Positions 1-8,970 of a stretch of DNA of 64,000 bases are shown in pieces; position 1 is the first letter of the stretch; each line of letters opens with the position of its first letter. The stretch is from Aquibacillus salsiterrae (GTDB lineage: Bacteria > Bacillota > Bacilli > Bacillales > Amphibacillaceae). The notes beneath the pieces were generated by a model. The model saw only the letters and a list, made by a program, of their open reading frames with translations. It was not told the DNA's origin and ran no database searches. Position numbers and translations under genes: made by a program. The DNA is taken from NCBI RefSeq assembly GCF_028416595.1, contig NZ_JAMQKC010000001.1, forward strand, positions 248,001-312,000. The letters are read 5' to 3'.

Positions 1-478
1 TAGGTGGGCCTAAAATTTCCGTCATTATGACGCTTTCTACTAAAGCTTGTTCAGACAAATGTTTAGTTACATTTAGTTTTACTGTTGGTTTATTTTGTTT
101 AGCATTGGTTTTGGTTTTGCCAACAGATTTATTAACTTCTTGAATGGTAATTTCTTGATTTTTCTCATTACTTTCATGTTGAACGTTGGTTTTTAACGAT
201 TCATGCTGCTTTTTTTTTGGTGGCTCAAAAGCTTGCTTCGCTTCTTCACTTCTAGTTGAATCCACCTCAGGATAAACTCGCCCAGATGGTGTCGGAGCAG
301 GACGAGGCCCTTCCGATTTTGTTGGGTGTGACTGTTTTATTTCTTTTTTTCTAGGCTGAAAAGGCTGGTCCACTTTTTTTACTGGTCTTGGGTTCTCATC
401 CTCTTTCATCTTTGAGTTACCGAAAAACCAGCTAAGGATAGCAAAAATCGTCACAATTATTCCGATTAAATTTTCCAC
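1..478 (-). CDS. Basic, proline/lysine-rich membrane-anchored protein downstream of floA (partial, runs off the window)
   Basis: An open frame runs without a stop from a GTG at 478 to the window edge, about 159 codons. AAAGGATG lies upstream as a possible ribosome site. The first ~20 residues (MENLIGIIVTIFAILSWFFG) form one membrane segment. The rest visible is a hydrophilic, low-complexity stretch rich in Lys, Pro, Gln and Glu, then a more ordered end containing ALVESVIMTEILGPP. It follows floA by about 29 bases on the same strand and is probably in the nfeD-floA operon, in the place of B. subtilis yqfB. I do not recognise a catalytic domain. A membrane anchor with a long cytoplasmic linker is inferred; function unknown. 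Confidence 0.75.
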   Translation of the reverse strand, partial: MENLIGIIVTIFAILSWFFGNSKMKEDENPRPVKKVDQPFQPRKKEIKQSHPTKSEGPRPAPTPSGRVYPEVDSTRSEEAKQAFEPPKKKQHESLKTNVQHESNEKNQEITIQEVNKSVGKTKTNAKQNKPTVKLNVTKHLSEQALVESVIMTEILGPP

Positions 479-507
479 GACAACCGCATCCTTTCTGTGG
501 TCACTTC

Positions 508-1500
508 TTATTTTTCATCCTCATCAGTTTCATTTTTCGAAATTTTCCCAATCGAATCTCTCATATCGGTATCAGCATTAATGTTTTTGTAATTCATATA
601 GTCCATTACACCCATATGACCAGAACGTAAAGCTTCTGCTAATGCAAGTGGAACATCAGCTTCTGCTTCAACAACTTTCGCTCGCATCTCTTGTACACGC
701 GCAAGCATCTCTTGTTCTTGTGCAACAGCCATGGCTCGACGTTCTTCCGCTTTTGCTTGAGCAATATTTTTGTCGGCTTCTGCTTGGTCTGTTTGCAAGA
801 TTGCTCCAATGTTTTTACCCACGTCCACGTCAGCAATATCAATCGACAAGATTTCAAAAGCTGTTCCTGCATCTAGGCCTCTATTTAATACATTTTTCGA
901 GATTGAATCAGGATTTTCTAATACTTTTTTATGTGTTGTCGAACTACCAATTGTGCTGACAACACCCTCACCTACACGGGCAATAACCGTGTCTTCCCCA
1001 GCACCACCGACTAAACGGTCGATATTAGCACGTACTGTAATTCTTGCTTTCGCTTTCACTTCAATTCCGTCCATAGCGATACCGGCAATAAAAGGTGTTT
1101 CAATAACTTTTGGATTTACACTCATTTGGACAGCTTCTAATACATCACGACCAGCAAGATCAATTGCTGCAGCACGTTCAAAGGCTAGATCAATGTTTGC
1201 ACGTTGAGCAGCAATTAACGCATTGACAACTCTATCAACATTACCACCTGCTAAATAGTGACTTTCTAACTGATTCGTATTTACATTCAGTCCTGCCTTA
1301 TGTGCTTTAATTAATGGATTGATAACCCTTGCAGGTACAACTCTTCGTAACCTCATCCCTACTAACGTAAAGATACTAACACGTACACCAGCAGCTAATG
1401 CACTAATCCAGAGCATAACCGGAATAAATGTAAATAAAACTGCTAGTGCAATAATAATGATCCCGATTAATATTATCGGCATTAGTTCACCAATTCCCAT
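508..1500 (-). CDS. floA: Flotillin-like protein FloA (YqfA)
   Basis: 330 aa, the normal length for FloA, a bacterial flotillin that marks functional membrane microdomains and supports membrane fluidity and signalling complexes. Residues ~5-45 hold two hydrophobic stretches that form the membrane hairpin. The middle is the SPFH/PHB-type region. The segment around residues 235-300 is rich in Ala, Glu and Gln ([17 protein letters not shown]), the coiled coil used for oligomerisation. AGGAGG precedes the ATG at good spacing. It lies directly downstream of nfeD, the usual pairing, and is probably co-transcribed with it. Identification is secure from the characteristic N-terminus and the partner gene. 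Confidence 0.97.
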   Translation of the reverse strand: MGIGELMPIILIGIIIIALAVLFTFIPVMLWISALAAGVRVSIFTLVGMRLRRVVPARVINPLIKAHKAGLNVNTNQLESHYLAGGNVDRVVNALIAAQRANIDLAFERAAAIDLAGRDVLEAVQMSVNPKVIETPFIAGIAMDGIEVKAKARITVRANIDRLVGGAGEDTVIARVGEGVVSTIGSSTTHKKVLENPDSISKNVLNRGLDAGTAFEILSIDIADVDVGKNIGAILQTDQAEADKNIAQAKAEERRAMAVAQEQEMLARVQEMRAKVVEAEADVPLALAEALRSGHMGVMDYMNYKNINADTDMRDSIGKISKNETDEDEK

Positions 1501-1520
1501 TCGCTTTTCCTCCTAAAAAT

Positions 1521-2846
1521 TTATTTTTCCCGAACGACAATCCGAGTACCTTCTGTTTTAATAATCTGAACGCTTTTATCCCTATCAATAAATCCACCTT
1601 CTGATATAACATCTAACCGCTCCTTATCAAACACAGCTGAACCAGATGGCCTTAGCGGGGTCACAGTAACACCAGTCATGCCGATTAATTCTAATCGATT
1701 AACAGTTGAGACGTAACCTAATTCGGTTGTCGTTCGTTCTTTCAATATAATATGTTTAAATAATCCTTTTTCAATGCCTATTGTTTTAAATAAGATAACA
1801 GAAACTAGAAGGGTAACTAATACTGCAATGCCAATACTCATCGCCATTTGACCAATATCCTCAGCCGACAGGAATAACGATCCAACTACTGAACCTATTC
1901 CTAAAATCCCTATAATGCCACCGGGAACAAATAACTCGAGAACAATCATGGCAATTCCTAGCAACAGAAGTACGACCGCTTCATACCCTGCGAGACCAGC
2001 AACAATATGTCCATAGAAAAATAATACCAATGATAAAAGCCCAGCTATCCCCGGAATACCGAACCCAGGGGAAAACAATTCAACAATCAACCCGATACTT
2101 GCCAATGATAGTAAAATAGGAACAACAACAGGGTTTGTAAGAAATCCGGCAATTTTTTCAGCTAATGACTTGTCTACTTCAACAATTGATGCATCAGTTA
2201 AGCCTAACTCATCAAGTAATGCTGTTCTGTGATTTACTACCATTTTTGCATAGCCTACTTCGACTGCTTGGGTAGGTCCTAGTGTCAAATATTCGCCCTC
2301 TGGTGCATCAAACTCTGGAAGATCTATGTTCGGGTCAGCCATGGCAGCTGCATATAATGGATCTCGCCCTTTTGATGACGCTGCAGTCTTCATTGCTGCA
2401 AGCCAAGCCGATTGACTTTTTTTATCTGCAGCATTTCCATCAGAAGTAATTACTCCGCTAGATCCTATCGTTGCATTTGGTTTCATGTAAATAGCATCGG
2501 TATTAAGAGCTATGTAAGAGCCTGCCGACAATGCCTGGCTTGTTATAAACGCAGTAGTAGGCACATCAATATCTTGAATAATTTCTCCTATATTAATAGC
2601 TGCGTCAACCCGGCCACCAGGAGTATCTATCTCGAATATTACTTGGTCAGCATTAGCCTCGACTGCTTCTTTCGTCACTCGGTTGATAAATGATTCTAAT
2701 CCTCTTTCTACATCATCTTCAATCGGAATAATATAAACCAATTTATCTTTACCAGTGTCTGCATTCATTGTCACTGGTAAAAGAAAAAAAAGTAAAAAAA
2801 TGATGCTTAATAAATACTTTAAATACTTATTCAAATACCAATTCAC
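1521..2846 (-). CDS. nfeD: NfeD-family membrane-bound ClpP-class serine protease (YqeZ)
   Basis: 441 aa. An N-terminal signal or anchor (residues ~8-28) precedes a ClpP/crotonase-like protease domain. FEIDTPGGRVD and the SAGSYIAL segment near residue 110 carry the likely catalytic Ser. Four to five membrane helices follow (~235-350), then a C-terminal OB-like NfeD domain. Family members work with flotillins in membrane quality control; that role is inferred from the family and from floA downstream. Start: GTG with AAAGG six bases upstream; an out-of-frame ATG overlaps it. A sequence matching a sigma-W promoter lies 31-57 bases upstream, in line with the B. subtilis yqeZ operon being sigma-W dependent. 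Confidence 0.95.
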   Translation of the reverse strand: MNWYLNKYLKYLLSIIFLLFFLLPVTMNADTGKDKLVYIIPIEDDVERGLESFINRVTKEAVEANADQVIFEIDTPGGRVDAAINIGEIIQDIDVPTTAFITSQALSAGSYIALNTDAIYMKPNATIGSSGVITSDGNAADKKSQSAWLAAMKTAASSKGRDPLYAAAMADPNIDLPEFDAPEGEYLTLGPTQAVEVGYAKMVVNHRTALLDELGLTDASIVEVDKSLAEKIAGFLTNPVVVPILLSLASIGLIVELFSPGFGIPGIAGLLSLVLFFYGHIVAGLAGYEAVVLLLLGIAMIVLELFVPGGIIGILGIGSVVGSLFLSAEDIGQMAMSIGIAVLVTLLVSVILFKTIGIEKGLFKHIILKERTTTELGYVSTVNRLELIGMTGVTVTPLRPSGSAVFDKERLDVISEGGFIDRDKSVQIIKTEGTRIVVREK

Positions 2847-2876
2847 ATCAAACCTTTCCCCCTTCTCATATAGTAG

Positions 2877-2903
2877 TACGTTTCAATTAGGGAGCAGGTT
2901 TCA
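2877..2903 (-). promoter_or_regulatory. Probable sigma-W promoter of nfeD-floA
   Basis: On the minus strand TGAAAC (2903-2898) is followed after 17 bases by CGTA (2880-2877), matching the extracytoplasmic-function sigma-W consensus TGAAAC-N16/17-CGTA. It lies just upstream of nfeD. The orthologous B. subtilis yqeZ-yqfA-yqfB operon is in the sigma-W regulon, so the match is supported by established knowledge. Presence of a sigma-W in this organism is not shown in the window. Confidence 0.75.
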
Positions 2904-3003
2904 ATTAGTTTTTTGTGATCCACTTTGATTTGACAAAACACTAAAGTTTGGGAGGTGTTGGAGTAGACAGTCTGTACTTTTCTACCTTTTCTTACCTTGC
3001 AAA

Positions 3004-3041
3004 ACAGGAAATCCCTTGTCAAAAAATGATGACAAGGGATT
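3004..3041 (-). terminator. Hairpin terminator after yqeY
   Basis: AATCCCTTGTCA (3010-3021) pairs perfectly with TGACAAGGGATT (3030-3041) across an 8-base loop. On the minus strand the stem is followed by TTCCTGTTTTGC, a short U-rich tail. It sits 24 bases past the yqeY stop and ends the rpsU-yqeY transcript. Confidence 0.7.
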
Positions 3042-3064
3042 GATCCTTTCATGAATAATTAATG

Positions 3065-3511
3065 CTAAGAAAGGTGCTTTTGGACAAGTTCATTCACTTT
3101 GGACCCATCAGCTTTTCCTTTTACTTTAGGCATGATTGCACTCATTACTTTGCCCATTTCCTGTTTAGAACTAGCATTAACCTCTTTTATTGTGTCTAAT
3201 ACAATATTTTCAAGCTCTTCTTCTGTTAGCTGTTTAGGCATATATGCTTGCAAAACTTTTAGTTCGTCTTTAAGTTTTTCAACAAGATCATCGCGTCCAG
3301 CTTCTTCAAATTCATGGAGGGAATCTTTTCTTTGTTTTAACTCTTTAGTCAAAACGGATAGTTCTTCATCTTCTGTTAAATTGTCACTCCCCAGTTTAAT
3401 TGCTTCATTTTGAATAGAAGCTTTTACCATGCGGATGACACTTAAGGTTTGCTTGTCCTTATCTTTCATCGCTTGCTTCATATCCTGGTTAAGACGTTCA
3501 GTTAATGACAT
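3065..3511 (-). CDS. yqeY: YqeY, GatB/YqeY-domain protein
   Basis: 148 aa, full length for the family. It is all-helical, with an N-terminal helical hairpin ([19 protein letters not shown]) and a C-terminal tail resembling the tRNA-binding end of GatB ([17 protein letters not shown]). Such proteins are thought to bind tRNA or assist aminoacyl-tRNA metabolism, but the biochemical role is not established. It follows rpsU by 18 bases, with GAGGGTG as ribosome site, and is co-transcribed with it as in most Bacillaceae. Confidence 0.95.
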   Translation of the reverse strand: MSLTERLNQDMKQAMKDKDKQTLSVIRMVKASIQNEAIKLGSDNLTEDEELSVLTKELKQRKDSLHEFEEAGRDDLVEKLKDELKVLQAYMPKQLTEEELENIVLDTIKEVNASSKQEMGKVMSAIMPKVKGKADGSKVNELVQKHLS

Positions 3512-3529
3512 TTCTTATTTGCACCCTCT

Positions 3530-3706
3530 TTAGAACTTACGCTTTCTAGCAGCCTCAGACTTTTTCTTACGACGCACACTAGGTTTTTCATAGAATTCTT
3601 TTTTACGATATTCAGCCAATGTACCATTCTTTGATACACTACGTTTAAAGCGACGAAGAGCATCTTCAAGAGACTCGTTTTTACGAACGCGAGTTGTGTT
3701 TGACAT
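3530..3706 (-). CDS. rpsU: 30S ribosomal protein S21
   Basis: 58 aa, beginning [20 protein letters not shown] and ending AARKRKF, the standard S21 sequence. S21 is a very basic small-subunit protein near the 3' end of 16S rRNA and helps initiation. A strong GGAGGGAGGG ribosome site precedes the ATG. Transcription comes from the consensus promoter about 75 bases upstream. The leader RNA contains a 7-bp hairpin (3747-3753 with 3764-3770). An overlapping longer frame here is only a shadow of rpsU. Confidence 0.97.
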   Translation of the reverse strand: MSNTTRVRKNESLEDALRRFKRSVSKNGTLAEYRKKEFYEKPSVRRKKKSEAARKRKF

Positions 3707-3779
3707 ACTAATTTCCCTCCCTCCGAAGCATACAACAATTTGTTACGCATACGTTTTATATCTCGTATGCCTATCGACA

Positions 3780-3808
3780 ATTATAATATAACCCAATTTT
3801 TAGGTCAA
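3780..3808 (-). promoter_or_regulatory. Sigma-A promoter of rpsU-yqeY
   Basis: Minus strand: -35 TTGACC (3808-3803), 17-base spacer, -10 TATAAT (3785-3780). This is nearly full consensus and ideally placed upstream of rpsU. Confidence 0.85.
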
Positions 3809-3902
3809 CTTTTTTCGGAAGAATATCCAAACAAAAAGAATATTTCATAAAGTAATCATCTTTTTCCATCCTTGTCCATATAGATGTATAGAGGTGAACA
3901 AG

Positions 3903-4838
3903 TTGGCAGATCTTCTTTCACTATTAGCCGTTTTTTTGATGCTTTTTTTTATGGGTATGGTAATCTTACGGACAGGCTTATATCAGATTTCTTATGAAAA
4001 AACAAAGTATTTTCTCGAAAATTTCACGAATAATATCTTTCTTGGGATACTCACTGGATTAGTTGCTACGGCAATCTTACAAAGTAGTTCACTTGTAACT
4101 GTCTTAACAATTAGTTTTGTAAGCCTTGGTGTACTTTCATTCAAAAACTCGATTGGGGTTGTGTTAGGTGCTAATATAGGTACAACAGTTACAGGGGAGT
4201 TGCTAGCATTTTCTGATATTTTACCAGAGACAGCTTTTATCATTATCGGTGCTTTCTTATTATTCATCAATCATCGTGTTGCATTTAGTCTTGGTGCAAT
4301 TCTAGTTGGGTTAGGGAGTATTTTTGTAGCTTTAAACGGATTTTCATCGTTGGCACAACCACTTGCTCAACTACCATTGCTTAAAGAAGCGTTCAATTAT
4401 TCCAGTCAAAACCCTTATAGCGGAGTGCTTATCGGAATTGTCATTAGTTCACTAATTCAATCATCGAGTGCTACAATTGGAATTACGATGAGCTTTTTAG
4501 ATGAAGAAGTTCTAACTTTGGCATCATCCATAGCCATTGTACTTGGGGCTAATATCGGTACATGCATCACAGCACTACTTGCTGGATTAGGAACAAGTAA
4601 AGAAGCAAAGCTTGTCGCGTTTGCACATATTTGGTTTAACATTATTGGCGTATTGATCTTTCTTCCTTTTCTAACAAGTTTAACCGATTTAACTCAGCTA
4701 TTATCGACCAATCTCAAAGAACAGCTAGCTCATTTTTCTGTCCTCTTTAATGTGGCAGCTGTCATTATTTTTTTACCGTTTATTTCGTATTTTCAACGAT
4801 TTATTGAACGGGTTTACTACAATCCTTTAAAAGGGTAA
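3903..4838 (+). CDS. Na/Pi-cotransporter family protein (YqeW/NptA-like)
   Basis: 311 aa, with 8-9 membrane segments and two internally repeated QSSS-type motifs (ILQSSSLVTVLTI near residue 60 and LIQSSSATIGITM near residue 185). This duplicated motif is the signature of the PF02690 Na+/phosphate cotransporters. The C-terminal PhoU domain of longer homologues is absent, as in YqeW. TTG at 3903 is chosen because GAGGTG lies six bases upstream; a GTG at 3894 would overlap that ribosome site. It is transcribed away from rpsU and converges on deoC. Transport of phosphate is a family-level inference. Confidence 0.88.
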   Translation: MADLLSLLAVFLMLFFMGMVILRTGLYQISYEKTKYFLENFTNNIFLGILTGLVATAILQSSSLVTVLTISFVSLGVLSFKNSIGVVLGANIGTTVTGELLAFSDILPETAFIIIGAFLLFINHRVAFSLGAILVGLGSIFVALNGFSSLAQPLAQLPLLKEAFNYSSQNPYSGVLIGIVISSLIQSSSATIGITMSFLDEEVLTLASSIAIVLGANIGTCITALLAGLGTSKEAKLVAFAHIWFNIIGVLIFLPFLTSLTDLTQLLSTNLKEQLAHFSVLFNVAAVIIFLPFISYFQRFIERVYYNPLKG

Positions 4839-4855
4839 AGAATCAATAGTTTGTA

Positions 4856-4880
4856 GTGGGGGATATTCCCCCCCACCTTT
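4856..4880. terminator. Bidirectional hairpin between the transporter gene and deoC
   Basis: GTGGGGG (4856-4862) pairs with CCCCCAC (4870-4876) across a short loop in the gap between two convergent genes. T-runs on both sides are weak, so its strength is uncertain. Confidence 0.55.
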
Positions 4881-4888
4881 CGTCATCT

Positions 4889-5560
4889 CTAATAGCCGGA
4901 AGTACTTTGTTCCCCTTTGAGTATTTGAACTCCTGAACTAGCACCAATCCTAGTTGCACCAGCATCAATCAATGCCTTGGTCGCCTCAAGGTCACGCACC
5001 CCTCCAGAAGCCTTTACGCCCATTGATTCGCCTACTGTTTTTCTCATCAATTTTATGTCTTCGACAGTTGCACCTCCACCTGAAAAACCTGTAGAAGTTT
5101 TGACAAAATCAGCTCCCGCTTTTTTTGCTAATTGGCAAGCAATTACCTTCTCTGCGTCAGTTAAAAGTGATGTTTCAATAATTACTTTAAGCAAAGCCTT
5201 CCCCTTTACTACATCCACTACTGCCTTTATATCCTTTTCAACTAATTCTAATTGGTTCGATTTTAACGCGCCTACATTAATAACCATATCAACTTCAGTG
5301 GCACCGTCTTTTAGTGCTCGTTCTGTTTCAAATGCTTTTGTTTCAGACGTAGTTGCACCTAGAGGAAATCCAATTACCGTACATACCTTTACCTCTGTAT
5401 CTTTTAACTTGTCATAGCAGTAATTGACCCAATACGGATTTACACAAACAGAAGCAAACTGATATTCTTTTGCCTCATTGATTATATGATCAATTTTTGC
5501 TTGATTAGTATCAGGTTTTAATTGTGTATGGTCTATCATTTTTGCTAGTTCTACATTCAT
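4889..5560 (-). CDS. deoC: Deoxyribose-phosphate aldolase
   Basis: 223 aa class I aldolase that splits 2-deoxy-D-ribose 5-phosphate into glyceraldehyde 3-phosphate and acetaldehyde in deoxynucleoside catabolism. The Schiff-base region [17 protein letters not shown] and the phosphate-binding KASGGVRD are present, as is the proton-relay segment [10 protein letters not shown] place the start at the ATG giving [14 protein letters not shown], because GGAAGGAG lies seven bases upstream and the length then matches B. subtilis DeoC; an upstream in-frame ATG (5596) is less likely. It stands alone here, without the deoR-nupC-pdp neighbours of B. subtilis. Confidence 0.95.
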   Translation of the reverse strand: MNVELAKMIDHTQLKPDTNQAKIDHIINEAKEYQFASVCVNPYWVNYCYDKLKDTEVKVCTVIGFPLGATTSETKAFETERALKDGATEVDMVINVGALKSNQLELVEKDIKAVVDVVKGKALLKVIIETSLLTDAEKVIACQLAKKAGADFVKTSTGFSGGGATVEDIKLMRKTVGESMGVKASGGVRDLEATKALIDAGATRIGASSGVQILKGEQSTSGY

Positions 5561-5695
5561 TGACTTTACTCCTTCCATTACCTCGGATATTTCCATCCAT
5601 CATAGCATGTTTTTATAGGAAAAACCAAGGCGGCTCGTACACAGTCTTTTCCGTGTAGAGGATTGATTTAAGACCTAAAAGAGGTTAGGCACCCT

Positions 5696-5729
5696 GAGCT
5701 AGAATGCTCTTTTGTTTTTTATCTTTCTT
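5696..5729 (+). repeat. Degenerate copy of the repeat-family tail
   Basis: GAGCTAGAATGCTC followed by TTTTGTTTTTTATCTTTCT resembles the tail at 10305-10338 and 20879-20912. It follows GGTTAGGCACCC, a decayed GCGC-type end. Low identity, so it is probably a decayed member. Confidence 0.5.
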
Positions 5730-5734
5730 ACCTA

Positions 5735-5770
5735 GAAAAAAAGAGCCTGTGGTATACAGCCCACAAACCC
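5735..5770 (-). terminator. Intrinsic terminator after mtaB (end of heat-shock operon)
   Basis: Minus strand: GTTTGTGG pairs with CCACAGGC (with wobbles) across a short loop, followed by TCTTTTTTTCT. It lies a few bases past the mtaB stop and closes the hrcA-to-mtaB operon. Confidence 0.8.
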
Positions 5771-5777
5771 TTTTAAC

Positions 5778-7130
5778 CTATAAAGAAATTTTCACTTTAT
5801 CTCTGATCATTGGCTCATCCATTACTCTAACAAACGCACCTTCATTGATTGGATAACTAGGTGTTTTTATTTTAACACGGACAATTTTACCAATCATATC
5901 TTCTGAACCATTAAATTTAACCTTTAAATAGTTATCAGAATAACCAATCAATGCATTCGGATCTTCTGCATCCATTTCTTCAGGAATAACTTCTAACACT
6001 TCACCTTCATATAAAGATGCATAAGCTAAAGCCTGCTGATTTGAAAGTTCAATCAACCGGTGTACGCGGTCATTTTTAACATCATCTTCTACTTGGTTAT
6101 CCATTCTAGCTGCAGGAGTACCTGTTCTTCTTGAAAACGGGAAAACATGAAGCTCTGAGAAACCAATTTCTTTGATAAAATCATAAGTTTCCATAAATTC
6201 TTGTTCTGTTTCACCAGGAAAACCGACAATTACATCCGATGTAATCGCAAGTCCTGGTAAAGCCTGTTTGATTTTGTCAACACGAGTTTTATAGAAAGAA
6301 GAAGAATATTTCCGTCTCATTCGTTCAAGAACTGAATCAGAGCCTGATTGTAATGGAATATGCAAATGCCTAACAACTTTCTCCGAGTTATTTAGCACCT
6401 CAATAACTTCATCTGTAATTTGACTAGCCTCAATCGATGAAATACGAATTCGTTTTAAGCCCTCAACATTTGATTCCAGTTCACGGAGTAGTTGCGCAAA
6501 ATTGTAATCTTTCATATCCTCGCCGTACCCAGCCGTGTGGATTCCTGTTAGAACAATTTCTTTGTAACCTGCATCCACCAACTGTTGGGCTTGTTTTAGT
6601 ACATTTTCCGGTTCTCTTGAGCGTAATAATCCCCTGGACCATGGGATAATACAAAAAGTACAAAAGTTATTACATCCTTCTTGAATCTTGAGTGAAGCCC
6701 TTGTCCGATCTGAAAATTCAGGAACGTCCATTTCCTCAAATACACGATTTTTCATGATATTAGAAACACCATTTATAGGCATCTTGGTTTCTTTATGGTC
6801 TTCAATGTACTCAATCATTTTGCCTCGATCTTGAGTACCGACTATTATATCAACACCTGGTATTTCCATAATTTCACCTGGAGATGTCTGGGCGTAACAA
6901 CCTGTTACACATACTACACCATCTGGATTTTTACGAATGGCACGGCGGATAACTTGTCTACTTTTTTTATCACCAGTATTCGTAACGGTACATGTATTAA
7001 TCACATAGACATCTGATTCATGATCAAAATCAACGCGCTCATACCCTGCAGCCTTAAATTTTTGCCAAATGCCTTCTGTTTCATAGTGATTTACTTTACA
7101 ACCTAATGTATGAAAAGCCACTGTAGGCAT
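5778..7130 (-). CDS. mtaB: tRNA (N6-threonylcarbamoyladenosine37-C2) methylthiotransferase MtaB
   Basis: 450 aa radical-SAM enzyme that adds a methylthio group to t6A37 in ANN-decoding tRNAs. The N-terminal UPF0004 domain has three cluster cysteines (LGCKVNHYE, VNTCTVTN, VTGCYAQ). The radical SAM CxxxCxxC occurs as CNNFCTFC near residue 153. A TRAM-like RNA-binding domain fills roughly the last 70 residues. The start at MPTVAFHTLGC is preferred over GTG/ATG three codons upstream because AGGTGA is then spaced properly and B. subtilis YqeV begins the same way. It overlaps or abuts rsmE and is the last gene of the dnaK operon. Confidence 0.96.
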   Translation of the reverse strand: MPTVAFHTLGCKVNHYETEGIWQKFKAAGYERVDFDHESDVYVINTCTVTNTGDKKSRQVIRRAIRKNPDGVVCVTGCYAQTSPGEIMEIPGVDIIVGTQDRGKMIEYIEDHKETKMPINGVSNIMKNRVFEEMDVPEFSDRTRASLKIQEGCNNFCTFCIIPWSRGLLRSREPENVLKQAQQLVDAGYKEIVLTGIHTAGYGEDMKDYNFAQLLRELESNVEGLKRIRISSIEASQITDEVIEVLNNSEKVVRHLHIPLQSGSDSVLERMRRKYSSSFYKTRVDKIKQALPGLAITSDVIVGFPGETEQEFMETYDFIKEIGFSELHVFPFSRRTGTPAARMDNQVEDDVKNDRVHRLIELSNQQALAYASLYEGEVLEVIPEEMDAEDPNALIGYSDNYLKVKFNGSEDMIGKIVRVKIKTPSYPINEGAFVRVMDEPMIRDKVKISL

Positions 7131-7135
7131 TTTCA

Positions 7136-7900
7136 TCACCTCAATTCTTCAAAATGATAGGAAATACTAGATAGAAAGTATAAGGAAGCTGTTTCTGTTC
7201 GAAGAATTCTTGGGCCTAAACGAACAGAAGAGAAACCAGCTGCTTTCAACAAATTTACCTCATCAGGTGAAAAACCACCCTCTGGCCCAATACAAACAAG
7301 AACAGACATATCGGCTGTTATTTCATTGAAAATGGAGCTTAGACGAGTAAAGGAAGCGGATTTCGCCTCTTCTTCATATGCAAATAGTTTAACATTATAG
7401 GTTTCACTTTTCTCTAACAATAGTTGGAAGCTTGAAACACCTTCTACCTCAGGTACTTTGTTCCGATGTGACTGTTCACTTGCTTCCTTAACTATTTTAT
7501 TAAATCTGTCTTGCTTTTTTAGTGCTTTCTTTTCATCCCATTTGACAACTGAGCGACTCGCTTGAAAAAGGATAAACCTTGCTGCACCGAGCTCCGTTCC
7601 TTTTTGTAACACAAGGTCTATTTTATCTCCTTTTGGAAGGCCTTGCGCTATCGTCACATGCACCGGTAACTCAACTGATTGATTTAGCCATGCTTTGACA
7701 GATAAGACAAGATAGTCATTTTTCACATCTACAATGACACATTCTGCAGCACTACCATTTGGGTGGTTACAAATAACATCATCCCCAACACTCATTCTCA
7801 TCACACGAGTGATATGGTGAAAATCGTCTCCATCAATGTTAATTTGTTGATCAGATATCCAGTTATCTGCTGAGATAAAATAACGTTGCATGACATGCAC
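7136..7900 (-). CDS. rsmE: 16S rRNA (uracil1498-N3) methyltransferase
   Basis: 254 aa SPOUT-class methyltransferase. An N-terminal PUA-like domain (MQRYFISADNW...HHITRVMRM) precedes the trefoil-knot domain. The SAM-binding loops are GPEGGFSPDEV near residue 210 and LGPRILRTETA near 232. It methylates U1498 of 16S rRNA. The first ATG is kept because GGAAAG lies about seven bases upstream; the ATG three codons later is possible. It sits eight bases after prmA in the heat-shock operon, the same order as B. subtilis yqeT-yqeU-yqeV. Confidence 0.95.
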   Translation of the reverse strand: MHVMQRYFISADNWISDQQINIDGDDFHHITRVMRMSVGDDVICNHPNGSAAECVIVDVKNDYLVLSVKAWLNQSVELPVHVTIAQGLPKGDKIDLVLQKGTELGAARFILFQASRSVVKWDEKKALKKQDRFNKIVKEASEQSHRNKVPEVEGVSSFQLLLEKSETYNVKLFAYEEEAKSASFTRLSSIFNEITADMSVLVCIGPEGGFSPDEVNLLKAAGFSSVRLGPRILRTETASLYFLSSISYHFEELR

Positions 7901-7908
7901 CAGCTTTC

Positions 7909-8847
7909 CTACTTTTTCTTAGCAATGATTGAAATCCAATCTTCCATTTGGTTAATTTCTACAACTTCAAACCCCGCGTTAATAAGTGCGTTTTTCACAT
8001 CTTGTTTTTTCTTTTTGATGATCCCTGAAGTAATAAAAATTCCACCAGGCTTTAAAAGCTTAAAGGCGTCCTTTTCAAAGCGGAGAATTATCTCTGCTAA
8101 AATATTAGCAACTATAACGTCAGCTGTCACATCAACATTATCAAGCAGATTATTTTGTTTTACTTTAATTTTTTCATCGACCTTATTAAGCTTTGCATTA
8201 ATTCCGGCAATTTTAACAGCAATTTCATCTAAATCATAAGCAAACACCTGTTCTGCTCCAAGTAAAACAGATGCAATACTTAATACCCCAGAGCCAGTTC
8301 CTACATCAATGACCGTATCCCCATCTGCAACATACTGCTCTAATGCTTGAATACTTAAAACAGTAGTCGGATGTGTACCTGTTCCAAATGCCATGCCCGG
8401 ATCTAATTCAATAATAAGTTCATCGGTTGAAACGGGTGTGTATTCCTCCCACGTAGGGGTTATCGTCACCTTTTCGGAAATTTTCACTGGTTTGTAATAT
8501 TTCTTCCAAGCTGTAGCCCATTCTTCTTCATTTACTTCACTTAACGTAATCTGATTTGTTCCTATATCAATATCATAAAGTAAAAGATTATTAATAGCCT
8601 GCTTAATTTCATCGACGGTTTCACCCAAAAAGCTATTAATTGGTAAATAAGCTTTAACGTAGACACCTTCTTCCGGATAATCACTAGGGTTCAATTCATA
8701 AATTTCTCCTAAAAAAGTGTCTCTTTCCTTCACTAAATCATTAGGATCTTCAATCACGACACCGCTTGCACCTGCTTCGTGCAAAATATTTGAAATTGGT
8801 TCAATTGCCTCGTTAGTTGTATGAATACAAAGCTCAGACCACTTCAA
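7909..8847 (-). CDS. prmA: Ribosomal protein L11 methyltransferase
   Basis: 312 aa. PrmA methylates lysines and the N-terminus of ribosomal protein L11. An N-terminal ferredoxin-like L11-recognition domain (~1-100) leads to a Rossmann methyltransferase domain with [14 protein letters not shown] as SAM motif I and VANILAEII as motif IV. I choose TTG at 8847 (product starts xKWSEL as in B. subtilis YqeT) with GAG about eight bases upstream, rather than the TTG at 8856. It is part of the hrcA-mtaB operon, separated from dnaJ by a repeat-containing gap. Confidence 0.95.
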   Translation of the reverse strand: MKWSELCIHTTNEAIEPISNILHEAGASGVVIEDPNDLVKERDTFLGEIYELNPSDYPEEGVYVKAYLPINSFLGETVDEIKQAINNLLLYDIDIGTNQITLSEVNEEEWATAWKKYYKPVKISEKVTITPTWEEYTPVSTDELIIELDPGMAFGTGTHPTTVLSIQALEQYVADGDTVIDVGTGSGVLSIASVLLGAEQVFAYDLDEIAVKIAGINAKLNKVDEKIKVKQNNLLDNVDVTADVIVANILAEIILRFEKDAFKLLKPGGIFITSGIIKKKKQDVKNALINAGFEVVEINQMEDWISIIAKKK

Positions 8848-8892
8848 ATAAATCAACTCATTTCTTAGGCTATCTCACCTGTATTTTTATAA

Positions 8893-8962
8893 AGAAAAGC
8901 GAAAGTGCCTTGGTCACCCCCGAATAGCTTAAGGCGAACTTGGGCGCTCGGAACTAGACAAA
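8893..8962 (+). repeat. Dispersed GCGC-ended repeat, diverged short copy
   Basis: Begins AGAAAAGCGAAAGTGCCTTGGTC and ends GGGCGCTCGGAACTAGACA, the two ends of the repeat family best seen at 26985-27102 and 61236-61353, with a shorter unrelated middle. It lies between dnaJ and prmA, inside an operon, so it is transcribed. Confidence 0.75.
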
Positions 8963-8970
8963 GGAAAACA

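Noticed and set aside
2843-3052. 69-codon minus-strand frame between yqeY and nfeD
   Set aside because: It covers the yqeY terminator hairpin and the sigma-W promoter, has no ribosome site and an unlikely composition.
3502-3780. 92-codon minus-strand frame over rpsU
   Set aside because: It is a shifted frame of rpsU; the real S21 reading frame is 3530-3706.
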